64,000 nt of DNA from contig NC_058504.1 of NCBI RefSeq assembly GCF_020382885.2, positions 10,406,519 to 10,470,518 of the forward strand, read 5' to 3'. The notes under the pieces are model-generated. The model ran no database searches. It saw only the letters and a list, made by a program, of their open reading frames with translations, and was not told where the DNA came from. Positions 26,401 through 40,000 of the stretch are shown piece after piece. Source of the DNA: Scatophagus argus. Its lineage: Eukaryota; Chordata; Actinopteri; Scatophagidae. Made by a program: the position numbers and the translations under genes. Numbering within the stretch: the stretch's first letter is position 1; each line of letters begins with the position of its first letter.

Positions 26401-27515
26401 AAAAAATGACTATTATGAAGTCACTCAAGTGTGTGAAGGCAGAAGCAGCTTCAAGAGGCAAGTGAGAGCCACCTACTTCACCTACTACCGTGCTGCAATC
26501 GAAAAGGTTTTTATCTTCATTATTCAGGTAGCTACATAAGTATTTCCCATTCAAGAGCCTTTTATTGAATTATACAATGTGAAGGCTACTCTGACGAGAG
26601 GGTACAGCGCTTCATAATACTACATGACAAATATTTTTAAAAACCTTGACATCCTGCATCTATCAAAAGAGAAAAAAAGTAGGGTATTTATCTTAAAAAA
26701 GGATTTGTTGAAAGGTGACATTAACTGGGTGGCCGTTATCACTGACTCTTATCAAAGCACAGATTCTCACTCTGCCAACAGTGACAGTGGAGACCTTGTA
26801 CCGCAATGACATTTCATCTGATCAGCATGTTTTCTGCTCTTTTGGGAGGAACAAGGTAAGGGAACAAACAAGGTAAATGACACCTAATTAAAAAGACCAG
26901 TTAAACAGACACATATTTAAAAAGTGTTGTCTACAGTATGAGTTGTTTTTTAGATCCCCTACACAGATGTACTAAGACATACATACAAATTCTGTAAAGT
27001 GTGTCTAACATGATTTTTGCAGAAAAAAAAGCAGAATTACCACATCAAAATTGTTAATATAAAGCTGAATGTAAAGCTACCTTACAGCTGCATCAGTCAT
27101 GGGGTCTACACAGTCTACACAGCTAAGGTCAAACAGGAACACGAAGAAACTGAAGAGGAATTTAAATATTTTAATGCTATTTTTTTCATGCATTCGCTGA
27201 AAATTTAGAAGTGTGTTTTTTTTTTCCCTGTTTATCCAATTTTGGTATCATTTTTAAACATACTGATGATAGTATGTAGAGAATTTTCTTCCATTTCTTC
27301 TGTGATTTCTGGTTTATAAAATCCTTTAAGCCCCGTAAAGTACATTATATACAAGCGAAACACAAACACATTTTCTCAACTTCAGCAGAACTGTTTGACA
27401 TATATGAATGCACACATGTTTCAGTGCAACAAGATGGAAGTATACATTAATGCTGCCATGTCTTCAGATGACATTCTCCGTCTGCCACTTTGCCTGTACG
27501 TCTCGCTCCATTCGC
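23424..27515. other. Intergenic between rom1 start and the coiled-coil gene's 3' end
   Basis: Apart from the TAATCC cluster near rom1, this 4 kb is A/T-rich without a supportable gene or RNA. Plus-strand tttatt at about 26569 gives a minus-strand AATAAA that could end the coiled-coil gene's mRNA. Short frames here lack splice context. Confidence 0.5.
23746..24095 (-). promoter_or_regulatory. Cluster of three TAATCC (CRX/OTX-type) sites upstream of rom1
   Basis: TAATCC occurs at 23746-23751, 23798-23803 and 24090-24095, within 320-675 bp upstream of the rom1 start codon. The hexamer is the core of photoreceptor homeobox (CRX/OTX) sites, the expected regulators of a disc-rim gene. A possible 5' UTR donor (gtaagtcc on the minus strand) at about 24226-24233 suggests the promoter could be further right. 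Short motif, so only suggestive. Confidence 0.35.
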
Positions 27516-30500
27516 TCACTCCAGCCCACCCCGCTGCTCCTTCTCTCCGCCCACATCCTTATGGGACTGCAGCTGCTGCAAGAACTCATCCAGGATCCGC
27601 TGCGCTGACATGGACGTCACATCCACAACGTCCTGATCCACAAGTGTTACATTTACCTCTGCCTTCCCAACACAGCTGTCGCCACCTACATGGGCCTGCT
27701 GGGGGTTTGGTTGAGTGTCAGGGTGGGCAGTTCCCATGGGAGGCTGCTGTTGGCTTTGGAGATAGACAGGTTGTGGTTTGGCAGCGTAACTGGCAGCCAT
27801 TTTTTGATAGATTGCGGTGCTCATGTTCTCTACAGAGAGAGGTGGGCTGTGGCTGGACTCCAGTTCTTTTCTTCCTGTTGGTACCTCCTGTTTAAACGGT
27901 ATGAAGGCTGTCACCCTCTGTGGACATGTCTCTGGCTTCACCAACCAATCATGTGCTCCTTCCTCCATTTTAGGAGCTTGGGATTGAGCGTCTGCTCGAG
28001 TGGCACAATGGTTGATTGGAGCGGGTGTTTTCAGAAACTTCTGTATGGCCTCAGCAGAATCAAAGTGCTTCTCCAGCAATTCTTTTATCAAGCATGGCAC
28101 CTGAAGTCGACACACCAAACATATACATTAAATCTGAATTCAATGCAGGAAAACAAAAAGTTGTTCCAGGCTGTTATGCATTTTTTTGGCAACAATTTTC
28201 ACCGAGCAGCATCTGATTATGTTTTGTTTTGTCTTTTTTTTTGTAAAAAATTGAGATGTTTATAATTTTACAGAAGATAACTTCATTTGTTCTTCTATGC
28301 TCTTTTATTAACTGCCTTGTCAAGCTTTGAAGGGGCTGACAACCCCCAAGTTGGGGAACCACTGGACTGAGTATAAAATATGTTAAACAATCTCATTGAC
28401 CACCTACAAAAATAAAATGCTGCTTCAAAACACTGATGCAGCAGTCACAGAGAACATTTCACTGCAGACCAAGAACTCTTCCTTTGCTTTTATTTAAATT
28501 TTAAATCCAATTTTACTTGTAAAATAGCATTTTTACATTGCTGTATTTAACTATTACTTAAGTAAAGGATCTGAATACTGATAACTAAAAACTGCAATTT
28601 TGTAACTGCAGCCATTATGGTACATACTATTGTGTTCTTTACCAGGTATTGTCGAAACTGTGTGGTGCAAATGAATTTAAATTGAGCTAATATTTGAACT
28701 GTTTACTATTTTAATGCAGGCTTACAGTGGCTTAGAGAAGCTCTGTGCAGCTATTTATGCAAGTTTATAAAAGGAAATCTGACTCAATATCAGCAGTTAC
28801 TCAGTGTTTTAGAATCAAGAACATATAAATAAATAGAACACATCTAATGGCCACTTAAAAATAGCATCTCTATGTTTGGGGCCCTGTGACCTCTTAGTGC
28901 CTTGAAGCCTGTGACTGTTGGGACTGTTCAGTAATTCAGTCATGCTTACACACACATTAGTAGACAGTTCTGGGTGCACAAAGAAATGATTTAATATCTT
29001 AAGCTGACTGCGATAAAACTTAAATTGCGATAAGGAGGAGAAGCAAAGCCAAAGCAGGATTAAACACATGCAATTAAAACATACCTGCTTCATATACATT
29101 TTAGATTTTGAGTAATTTGGTACCATAATATTAAATTTCAAACATTTGAATGACACATCTAATAATGTATTTGGTAAAAAGCCTCCAATCTGATTATGTC
29201 TAGTGTATGGGGAAGGGGGCAAAGTGTACCAGTAGGTGGCACTGTGCTCACATTGATGTTCTCCAGTGCTGCCATGGTCCTGTGGGCGTCTTCCAACTCC
29301 AAGCTCAGCTGGGACACTCGGTTTAGTAAGTACTTCCTCTCACTGCTCAGGCTCTCTGACTGCACCCCCCCACACACACACACACAGTAGGATGACATTT
29401 ACAGTAAAGTAGTTCATTATTTGTGAAAACTGTGAGATAACAGACTCTTACTCCCACGATGCACCACAGAGCGACACAGGAAATCATTCCTGCCTGTCGC
29501 CATCAAACTGTTAAACTCTGCACTGTGATGGACACACATACTTTTATATATACAATGTATATATAGGAATTCTGATTCTGATTCTGAGATAAGATCCCCT
29601 CTGTCCCCTTAATTCAGCCCGGGCCCAAATTTATTTCCATGCACGTTTTCTCACCGCTATATGCAGGTGTTCGCCTAGCAGATTATTAGTCTGCTTAGTC
29701 CCAGTGTGGGTTTCCAGAAGGCTACAAGACACAGAGAACCACAGAAGAAAGAAGATTTAGAAACCATATAATATCAGTGCCTAATATCAGTGCACACCAC
29801 AGTACCATCTCATTATCTTTCATGTAGAGTTAAAGGCAGTTGTTTTTTTGTTTTTTCAGGCCAAGTGGCAGCCACAAAGTCTCCTCATAAATATTTAACA
29901 ACTGACACCAAACTGGAGCCTAATGTGAGATGACCATTCACGCCAGTTGCTCCGGTCTGTTGAGGACGGTGTGGTATGTGGCTAGTGCACTGCAGCTGTT
30001 GATAAATACAGGCTTGACAGAGTTCAGGTCACAACAAGGCTCTCACTGGTGAGTTTGAAGGGCTAGGACAAATGTCTTGAGTCCACTTGTCTCTTTTGGA
30101 CAAGGAAAATGGGTCACTGCAGAACCAAAACACCCGCATAAATGAGCAGGGGCTTTTAATCCAGTATGTTCCATGGATCAATCAATCTATCGAAACTGTT
30201 ATGTAAAACCACAGATTGACTTGATGGATTTGTATTGATTACTTCTGGGTCTGTAATCAATATATGTGCATTAATCACATCATGTTGCTCTCATATAGAG
30301 GCATGCTGTGTACTGTGTCATCATACTACACGTGGATGCGATGTTTTCCAGTCCCACGCAGTCTTCAGTGTCTATTTGCGCATGTGAGTTATATTGTCTA
30401 AGCAATGTTAATCCACCATGCATGTTGAATTTTGTTCTGTTACAAACCTTTTATATTTCTCCTTGACATGCTTGAGCTCATCCCTGGTCCTCTGCAACTC

Positions 30501-33500
30501 CACCTCCAGGCTCTCGATGCAAACCACAGTCTGCAACAAGTTCTGGTGAAGATCTGCATTCTCCTCCTGCAGCGCCCTGAACACATAGGAATGATGGGAG
30601 TTGAGCTTTGAAAATATATTTATATTAGAGATTAGGCTCTTTGTTCCAGGCTGATAACAATACACATATGATAGTTATATAATCAGACTCCAAAAACAGC
30701 TTTGACTCTCAAATAATCACAACAAAGATGCTATACAAGTAAGCACTATTTTGTTATAGAGCCATGGAGGTCCTATTTCATACAGGCATCAGCTACAAAT
30801 TGTATAAGTATATTTATAGTAATAGTCTGGAAAGACTTCATAAGTGACATGTGCATTATATATTACCTATGGGAGGGTTTTTTGCGCTTATGTAATTTTG
30901 TCATGCCACTCTTTAGCTTCTCTGTCATATATACTTATTACTGACACAGAGATTATTATATAAATGAGTTCCATAACTGCACCCCTTCATGTTAAAACAG
31001 GAACGGAGGCAGAGAGGATGCTTATTAGTGTGATCAATAACCAGTGACCCATCACAAGACGGATGGAGCCAGACCCAAAACATTAGACAAAATGTGAAGT
31101 AAACTGACAGCAAGTTTATTACACACTTACCGGAGATGGTCGGCATCACACAATGTGTCCTACAAAAACAGGATAAAAAAAATCTAATTAATGCTTGCAA
31201 TATACACAAGACATTAGGTACATCAGGATATACAGTAATACTAGCATAGCTTAGATTGGAGGATGTTTACATCTTCACTGCTCACCCAATATAAATGTCA
31301 CATTGCCATTGTTTTCATTTGAATTCCAGTGCGCTCGAGAAGAGCCAAAAGAAATGAGAAACACGTCACTCTTCGAAGTCAACATGTGCTGCAGATATTC
31401 ACTGTTCACATGTGAACTGGCACTTTTGAACAAAGCCATTTAAGGATTAGCTGATCCGTGTCTGTAAATCTACAACAACATTAGCAGCTCAGGAGTGGTT
31501 CCAGGCTTGGCGCTATATTAAGCATATAATTATATAATAAGAATGGCATCACTTCCATCCTCCCATACAATTATTTTTAATACACTTTAGCCTGGCGTTG
31601 CTTGTACTGTGTAAAAGGCAGAATACACCCAGGACAGGTCATCTGTCTAGCACTTACTGAGCACATGACAGACTGACTAGACTGGTGAGTTCTGACAGAC
31701 CTGCACCCAGAATGGCTTATGATCCCATCTGACATGTTCCTCCTCACATTTGTACGTGTGTGATTTTGCATATAAAAAAAAAGAAGTATGTACTGAACCT
31801 TTACTTGATAAGATACAGTCAGTGAGACCAAATCCTACACAATAGCAACACAGAAAAAGACGATGTTATGTAATATTAGTACATGCCGAGCAGATTCTTA
31901 CATAACAGCAATGTGATGCTTGCTTTTATCCAACCTACTAACTCACACATTTTGTGTGGTACTGGCTGCTACTGCGAGCCAGTATGTGAGATTTGTCCTG
32001 GTGCATGTGTGATGTGTATTTTTACTCTGTCATCATACATAGGTGATTCCCGGAACATACAGTAGCTCCAGGCTGACAGTTGAAAACAAACAACTGGACC
32101 AGTTAAACTGATAAATAAAGGTGGTTTCAAAGAGAGTTTCCCCTAAAAGCACAGGACTATCATCTGCTGCATTGCTGAAGAATGACTCAGCTTGCAATGC
32201 GTAATTTTGGCACATCCCACACAGCCTGTGTCTCAGCTACACTGCCTCTGCAAGAGAGGAGCAACACTCCATTTGTTATGCACATCCTGTTATTTGTACA
32301 GAGCTGTCTTCCCCTCAGTTCAGTACGTGCAAATATATATCCATAATACATTATAGCAGCATAACATGCTACACATTGTGATGCAGCACGGTTTGAAATA
32401 GTTTGTTATCCTGTATATAACACTCTCTTGCCATCCCTGAATTGATACTCACAGATTTTTTTGATAAAGGTTTTAAAATTATCACTCATTCTATGAATAA
32501 ATATAAATAACTTATATTAGCTATATTACATCAGGATAACTCATGACTTACTTGTCACTTATTGTGACTAATTTCCAATGTGATTATTTCAAATCATTTC
32601 AGCTCTTAAGGGAAATGAATGTCAATAGACAAGCTTATAACATCATGACAACCACAAGTGCAAATGTGTATTACAGCATTTTAACCATTTAACCAAAACA
32701 TGCTTTCATTGGTGTTTCATTTCTAAATTGAAATAAGGTGTGACTGTACAAGTGACATTTCACTTTCAGATTCGTGATCTGAGGCCTGAAATCACCCTTC
32801 ACTCCTATCTTTACGGTCTCATATTATTGTGCTCTTACAAAAAACACAAAAAAGTACATTTACCCTGCGTGGTTTAGAGTTTCCCACATGTTGTGAATGG
32901 TGCCGACCACTCTGCTCTGAGCTGTGACTGGTAGCTGTGGAGGCTGTGTCCCTGGCCCTGGATGAATCTGATTTTGTGGATGAAGATTCAGATCCAAGGC
33001 CTGGCCCTGTTGTAGAACGTGTCTGTTGAGGCTGCTGCTGAGGGAATTGCTGGGTATGTTGAGTGTATGAGGCTGCAGGCTGCTGCTTGCGTTGGTGGCG
33101 TTGTTTAGGCCGGCTGGGTTCAGGACTGGTACTGGTGCCGTCTGTGAGGTGAGGGCCACATCTACCATATCTGTCCCCCGATTCGGAGCCCCCAGTGGGC
33201 GACAGCCTCCTGTCTTTACGGTTGCTTCCATGTTGTGTATTGTGGCTGGGAGAGTGAGGGTAGTGATGAGGTGGGGGACTACCGCGGTGGTTCTTAGCTG
33301 CATATGAGATAAGTTTGTCCGGGTTGGAGCAGTCCGAGTGTTTTCGAGAGCTGCTGTGAGCCGTTTTCTCCTGCCTGCTGTGCTGCTCCCTCTCCTCCCC
33401 TGAACTCTCTCTGTGCTTTTTGGGTGGGAGCTGAGGCTTGACTGGGCCAGGTTTTTGGGTTGGAGCAGGCTGCTTCCCAGTTGCTTTTCTGTTGTTCACA

Positions 33501-34829
33501 CCCAAGATGGTGAGAGCAGATGGACTCATAACCTGTTTTGTAATCTCATCTAGAAAGGCTGAGAACTGCAACTTCCCCTTCACAAAATTTTCCCTGGCTT
33601 GTTCAATCTCGACTTGAGTTACCCCTTTTCCCTTCTGTCTACTGGAATCTTGACCATTAGAAACTCTTGGGGACAGCACCTCCATAGACTTAGCCTTGCG
33701 AATGTCACTATGAGGCTCTTTGTTTTTAAGGATGCCTTTGCTGGGTAGCTGGCTTGAGGACACTGCTCTCTTGGGGCCCCTGGAGACCCCTAACAGAATG
33801 TCTTCCTCACTGAAAGCCAGGCTCCGGTTCAAACTAGCTGTCTTGTACAGAGGTCCATAGTTCATGTGAGGTTCCCTGGATCGTTCAGCTCCAAGTTCAC
33901 TTTCACTACCCTGCAGAAGACCTTCATCACTTCTGCTGTGACCTCGGTTAAGAGAAGAAAATCCACGCTTTCCCTTCTTTTGTGAGCTTCCTTGTGACTC
34001 ACTACAAACACTGCCATTTTTTCCATGTCTGATCGTGGCAAAGACAACGGGCTCACTGCTGTCATCTTCCCTGAAACCTCTGCGGACATTTGCGATGTTG
34101 GAGCAGGACAGGGAATGCTGTGGATGCTCAGCATGACAAAGAGAGAAGGGACCGTTTGCACTTGTCTCCGTGTACCAGGAGGAAAAAGAGGAGGATGAGG
34201 AGGACGAGGAGGAAGAGAGGGAGGAGGAAGAGGCCCTGGAGAGAGTTACAGGTGTTTCGTTCTTGTACAGTATCTCATCTTCTTCGCTGTTGTGAAATTG
34301 TTGTGCCTGATGACGATGGTGGGCATCGTGATGATGGCTGCCATGGAGATAATGACTATGGTGATGGGGACGGTGGTGCCCATGGCTTTCATCTGTATTT
34401 CTGTCTGTCTCATCAAACATCGTGTACCTACCAGGCAAAGACACAGGAATACAAGCAACTTTAATTATGTCTCTCTGCCTACCAATCTAATATAACTACA
34501 TTGTAGAAATAGAGCATATTTATAACTTAAATGTCAGAATATTTCATTTCAAAATGCAGCTGTAGCTTTTGCTCAATAGAGGCAAATTTTGGGATACATC
34601 AGACTTTTACTTGAATACTTCTTCCATTAGATGTGAAAACAAATCTGGCCGGCTGGTATGAAACGTCCTACCTGTGTGACTGGGGGTCTTGGTGATGGTG
34701 TTGACGGTGGTGGTGGTGGTGCTTCCTCGGCTTGATCTCGTCTGGGCCGCAGGGGCTGTGAACAGGCTTAAAAAAATTCTCCATCACCTGTCTCCTCCCT
34801 CTTGATGGAGATGGATTGTGGATGCTGTC
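27516..34829 (-). CDS. Unidentified Ser/His-rich coiled-coil protein (7 exons, 879 residues visible, 5' start not found)
   Basis: Exons with consistent phase: 34672-34829, 32864-34427, 31131-31159, 30448-30576, 29655-29721, 29252-29359, 27516-28100 (stop TGA). Numbering from the first visible residue: His-rich stretches near 40-50 and 69-93; polyserine at 119-136; SKGILKNK near 282; a hydrophobic block ENFVKGKLQFSAFLDEITKQ at 332-351 followed by VMSPSALTILG; PxxP-rich KPGPVKPQLPPKK near 378; Gln/Ser-rich linker; then a coiled coil built from five small exons (LEVELQRTRDELKHVKEKYK, LNRVSQLSLELEDAHRTMAA). The last exon starts LIKELLEKHFDSAEAIQKFL and ends with ILDEFLQQLQSHK. The coiled-coil layout recalls TJAP1 and BEGAIN distantly; the rest does not. 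The first exon with the initiator lies upstream of 34829 and was not found; a Met at about residue 17 (MENFFKPV) could be an internal start. Likely a cytoplasmic scaffold; function not claimed. Confidence 0.8.
29451..29587 (+). mobile_element. LINE 3' end (Rex1-like), short remnant
   Basis: The plus strand reads LPRCTTERHRKSFLPVAIKL then LNSAL and a stop. This is the typical C-terminal tail of fish non-LTR reverse transcriptases, which ends with R-x-R-K-SFLP-A. An A/T-rich region and a tctgat tandem tail (29567-29587) follow, as expected of a 5'-truncated LINE. It lies in an intron of the coiled-coil gene. Confidence 0.6.
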
Positions 34830-37005
34830 CTGTACGGGTTGACAACACAAAGGGCACTGATGGTGATCCGTGTTGGTAATCTGATTTTTTTTTTCCCAGA
34901 CAATCTTTTTCTCTATATGGCTATGATATCATCTCTTCAGACCAGAGCTACTGCTGTTTCTCACCACAAAAATAGGTACAGCATGTGGTGACTTTTTCTG
35001 AAAAATATATAATATTTTGAACGAGCCAATAAGGAGTCCTCAAAAAGTTTGCTCACAATAGTCTCTACAGAAAATAAATGTCTTGGTGTTTCAGTAAAGT
35101 ATCCAGTTGTTGGCTTGTTTCAGTATGCATAAGTTTGTCTCTCTCGGTGTCTGGCTGCAGAATAATGGAATCACGGCTCGTGAGCAGGAACGTAAGTTGG
35201 CTTGATTTTGCACCATGTCTGATGTAACAGCTGGGCATGCATTGAACCAGCTGAAAGAGCAAGACCTTTGTCCTCATACAGGAGACAATCGAATCAGGCC
35301 CTGTGGGACAGGATCTATAACGGAGTACATTTAACCCACTAATATGACAAGCAGAACTAGGGTTCATCCATACATTTGTGTTGCTTCATGCTTCATGTCT
35401 ACATCATCTATTCCTGTGTTACATTTTTTGCTAGCTTTGTTTTTACAGTGTTTATTAATATATAAAAAGCAAGTATGAGCATCAAACAAAAATATTGAAC
35501 TGCCCACAGCGGCCCCATTGATTTTGGAAGGTTTCCTGCTGCCATCTCGCTGAGGCCTACATAGTTATATTTACAAGGAAGATATATAGGCTTAACCCTG
35601 GACAATCTAAATTTGTCATCTGTCAGCACAGATTATAGCCAGTCATATGATTTTGCACCGATACGATTGATTTATCAGGAATTTGGTATGCTGATTTAAT
35701 CAAAACATTCTTCCCTGTCAAGTTAGGCCTATTTAATAAATAGATTTGCACACTTTCTCAAGTGATTTTCCAGGTTTGCGGTGGCGTGCTGTAGGCTATG
35801 TCGCAACTCCACCTCAGATACAACTTCAATGCTATTTCCACTAAACATTCTAGTTATCACAGTTGATGCCTGACAACTTCTAACAATCCCTTAGTTGCGC
35901 AATGCAAATTGCCAACAGTTTCACACAAAGGTCTTGATGAGCCAGATGAAAGGCCTTGATGTGACATAGTTATCACATGAAAGAAGATGCCTCTATTTCT
36001 AATGTATGTGTGGCACAGTATAGCTCCTGTCTAACAACCATGAAAAAGATCAATTCATTGAAGTTGGGAGGGGTAGAAACTCATCCAGAGGACAACAACC
36101 CACACTCAGCTTTTGATCAATGGCCTAGAGTTATCATGAAAATAGTTACATAAGGGAGGTTGCCCAGACTTGTCCAGGGTACTGGAATCAATGGTGAAAA
36201 CCAATACAGCAGATGAAAACAAGGGAAGGATAGGGAGAGTTCCAGGATTAGAACTGACGTGGCGTGAGATACAGCACGTCTCCTTTAGTGCACCCTCTGC
36301 TGGTGAACAAAATTAACTCCCATTTTGGCTTTCTGTACTGGTAATTTTCCATTCTGTCACAGCAAGTTTCCTACACTGGATGTTTCTGGATATTTCTAGT
36401 TTTATGGCGTACACTGTTTAGACACGTCTAATACTGAAGCTTTGTTAATGAACTGGACATTATACGTTAGACTCATACAATGAACGCTTGTAAAAGAGGT
36501 CTGTGACTACAGAATAATACAAGATACCACATGATACATTTGACACATTGGACGCACCACTGCCTTTACTAAGCAGTCCACCAAAAAGATAAACTCGTTA
36601 TTGAACAAAGGCCGTGCGAGTTACAAGAGATGAGTTGGCTTTTTTTCTATTGTTCGTCAATCACAAAGAGCATATTGCAGTAAAGGGAAAGTAGATCCGG
36701 CAATTCAACCATTCCAGTTTGATCCGGTCTGTCGGACCGTGTAACACACAAATACAGGTCAATCCGCGCAGTCCTTTCTGTGACGTCAGCTGTTTTGACT
36801 ATTGGGTTTCATTGCGATGTGGGTTAAAAATGTGTTTTTTTATTATAATTTTCCTCGCTGTTTTGTGTTCCACATATTTCCAAAGCGAGAATATGATTGA
36901 CATCATCAATACAATCACATTTTATAAGCATTTTTTAAACGTGAATCTGGGGCTATTTTTAGCGGATGAATAACTTCTCTTGCTGTGGCCGAATCACCCA
37001 AACAG
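34830..37005. other. Head-to-head interval between the coiled-coil gene and malat1
   Basis: It must contain the missing first exon(s) and promoter of the minus-strand coiled-coil gene and the upstream region of malat1. A perfect cAMP-response palindrome TGACGTCA lies at 36781-36788 and an inverted CCAAT (attggg) at 36801. No other coding exon could be supported. Confidence 0.5.
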
Positions 37006-37013
37006 TATAAATA
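36781..37013 (+). promoter_or_regulatory. Candidate malat1 promoter (CRE, CCAAT, TATA)
   Basis: TGACGTCA at 36781-36788, an inverted CCAAT at 36801, and TATAAATA at 37006-37013 lie in order and would place transcription start near 37036-37045. A second possible core (TGACGTA 37614-37620, ATTGGC 37642-37647, TTTAAATA 37651-37658) lies 640 bp downstream and could be an alternative promoter. Motif evidence only. Confidence 0.45.
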
Positions 37014-40000
37014 CTGCGTAAGACGCCATTTCAACTCACTTTGCTGATACGAATGCGATTCGTGTTCTTTACGTCGTGGCTCGTCGCAGGTTAAATCGAT
37101 CTTGTTTTTCTTCTTTTTAAAGCTTAGACAGTTAGTCGTAAGTAACGAAGATCTGAAGATTTACACAACCTAGTCTGATAATTGTGATTTTTTTTCTTGA
37201 ATCTAGGGTGTTTTGTTCAGAATCAATAGCATTAATCCCTGTATCGAACTTAGACAGCTTCGTTGTTAGTATAAGCAATTTTACTTGGTAGTTACTTTTA
37301 TCCAGCAAGACTTACTTATCGAACTAATACAGCGGGCGTTTGTCAGCTAAACTTAGCCTGTACACGAAACCAAAGCGTCTTTTTTATCCGCTGGTTAGCC
37401 AGACGAGGCAAAACAAGCGAAGTACAGGGCCTTTATTGTCTCACTCTTATTCTTCAACTTTCTTTTTGTTCACTTAATATCTAAAATAGATTACAAGTAT
37501 CAAGTACTTTACTGTGTGTATATATGTATATATATATAGAGAGAGAGGAAGGATTGAGTCTCGATTGATGTTTTTTCACGTCCCTAACGACAGTTGTCTC
37601 AATATGGGTGCCGTGACGTAGAGGCCAGCAAATGTTGTGCTATTGGCTAGTTTAAATAACGCGTGACTCTACGAGATAGAGATGGAAAGGGCGTGGTTAA
37701 ATTTTAAACAGGCGCAACGGTAGAAATGTCCGGAACGACAATATTAAATTTTTTTAGCTTTTCTAAATTGATATTGACGTTAATAAGGCATTACCGTGAG
37801 GCCCGATTCCACGTTAAAGCGGTGCCTCGAAGTAAAAAAAGAAAACAGAATATTACGGCAGTCATTTCGGAGAAGAACTCGATAATCAACGTGCGAAGGT
37901 TTAGCCCGAAAAGCAGTTTAACTATGAACAGCAAGAGCACTAATATAGGAAACGCTGCATCATGTCAGTTAATAATTTTGAGGACAGAAGTAGCAGACCG
38001 AGACTAGTATGAGGACTTTTAATAACAGTTTTGAAAATCGATCATTAAACTCTACTGAATAGAATCGCTGTGAACCAATTTGTTTGGAAAACCAAAAGAA
38101 GAAGAATTTTTTTTCAAAGAAATTAAATGCGCTCAGTCTGTGCCACAATTTGAGCAAACATCTTTGAAATGCCTCTAAGCGTTTTTTTTTTAATTTCTCT
38201 TGTGGTTCAGTCGTTGCTCCTTTCTTGTTTTCAAGTTTCATATGGTAGTATTTCCTTTTACCTAAAGCTTCTTGGAAGAAAACAAAGTTTATTCTACCAG
38301 TTGTTGCAGGCTCAGTTGATACTGAATGGATTTTTTTTTTAAATCAACATCTTTTGTATTGCTTAGAAGACAGAAGATTTTTTTTTTTCGGGGGCGGGGG
38401 GGATGGACTGAGTTATCGAGGGGAAAAATGGACTTAGTTATGCAGGAAGAATGGACTTAGTTATTAGAGGAAGATCGCAGGACCAGCGCGGCGCGAGGCC
38501 ATGGGAGACGGGGAGGACCAGAGTGGAGCCAGGCAGGGACAGGACCAGAGGGCATGGGAGGACCAGAGTGGAGCCAGGCAGGACAGGACCAGAGGGCGTG
38601 GCGGGACAAGCAGAGGGGGCCCAAGAGAGCAGGAAGCAGCAGCAGCAGCTGTCGGCGGGTGTACACCAGAGGGAGCCAGAGGCACAGGACAGAGTAGCAG
38701 CACAGAGGTGGCCATCACTGAACCAGTTGCAGCAGTTCCAGAGCAAGCCAGCCAGCCAGTCTTGAGGGTGGGAAAGGGAGTGCAAGTGTCATCTAGCTTC
38801 GCAAGTTTAAAATCAGGCGTTGGTTTGTATATTGGGTATAGGTATCTCTGTAACTTCTCAGAATATAATTTTGCAACCCACTTTCTAGAAACATCTGTTG
38901 TAGAACACAATTTCTCGCACAGCTCTCTCTTCCTCTTTACAGGCAAGCCGTGTAAAGCGTTTTGTACCGTGGTCACCCCTCCTGTTGTGCGCTGACTATG
39001 AGTGTGGTGGTGTCTGCTGTGGTGAATGCCTTGGTAGTGTTCTGGCGAGAGGAACATCTTATCGGACTTCTCTACCCCCTGCGCTCAGAAGTAGTTCCCC
39101 AGCCGGAGGGAGAGGCAGTCCTTTATTGTTCATAGGTCTTCCCCGAAAGAAGTTATCAGCATTGGAGTGTGAGAGTGGATGGTCTCCTGTGCGACCGATT
39201 GATGTGTGTATACAGCAACCCTTCAGTGATTCAGCTGGGCTTCAGTGGTACAGATCAGCAACTCCTACCTCTTATCCCCAGCAGTGAGTTAATGCATGAA
39301 ATGTACGTGTGGGTGTAACTATCCAGTACATCAACAACGTTGCCTGTCTAGTGCACAGTAATTTTTGTTATCAAAAGAAATTTGTATAGAAGTTATAGTT
39401 GATCCTGGCTAGTAAAGACTTGGGGAGGGCGGGGGGTATTTAAAACATGTTTCGAGTTCTTCTTTTCACAGGCCCGGCCCCCTAAAGCTGATCATCGAAA
39501 GAATCCCCCTGTGCTAGCCACTCGGTACAAGTTGAGCTCATCTTATTTACTGTAGTGCTATGGATTGGGATCATGTGCATCCACTGCGATTTAAAGAGAT
39601 TTAGGAAGGTATTTGTATCCAGTACACTATTTGGAACGTGTTGTAAATGGGGTTTCATGTATATCTTTTGGGCAATGGGAGGGGGGGGGGGTTGTGGGGT
39701 TTTAATCAGTCTTTTCCTAGACTCCACAGCTCCACGTTGCGACGCAAAATGGCTTGAGTAGGCAACATCCAGGTGCTCCCACCAGGATTGAAGTGGACAC
39801 TTTGCCTCACAAGAGAGCAACTTCTAAACTAGTCTCCTGGTTGTGCAGGAAGCTCTGTTTTCCCAGGGAGAGTGGTAACAAGTCTCTTTACTAGAAGTCA
39901 TTGTAATTCTATACAGGCTTCAAGTTGCTTTGTGGGGATGGGCGTGGGCTGTCTATGTGTGACTTTTGCAGATTAAGTTGTATGACCCATCCTTGAAAAA

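Noticed and set aside
27690-28265. 191-codon plus-strand frame
   Set aside because: Antisense shadow of the last coding exon of the coiled-coil gene.
37726-38007. 93-codon frame at the malat1 5' side
   Set aside because: Basic, low-information peptide without family match; could be translated but no evidence.
38501-38995. 164-codon plus-strand frame in the malat1 body
   Set aside because: Low-complexity Gly/Arg/Gln repeats (tandem accagagtggagcc-like units); no domain, no splice context, lies within a structural lncRNA.
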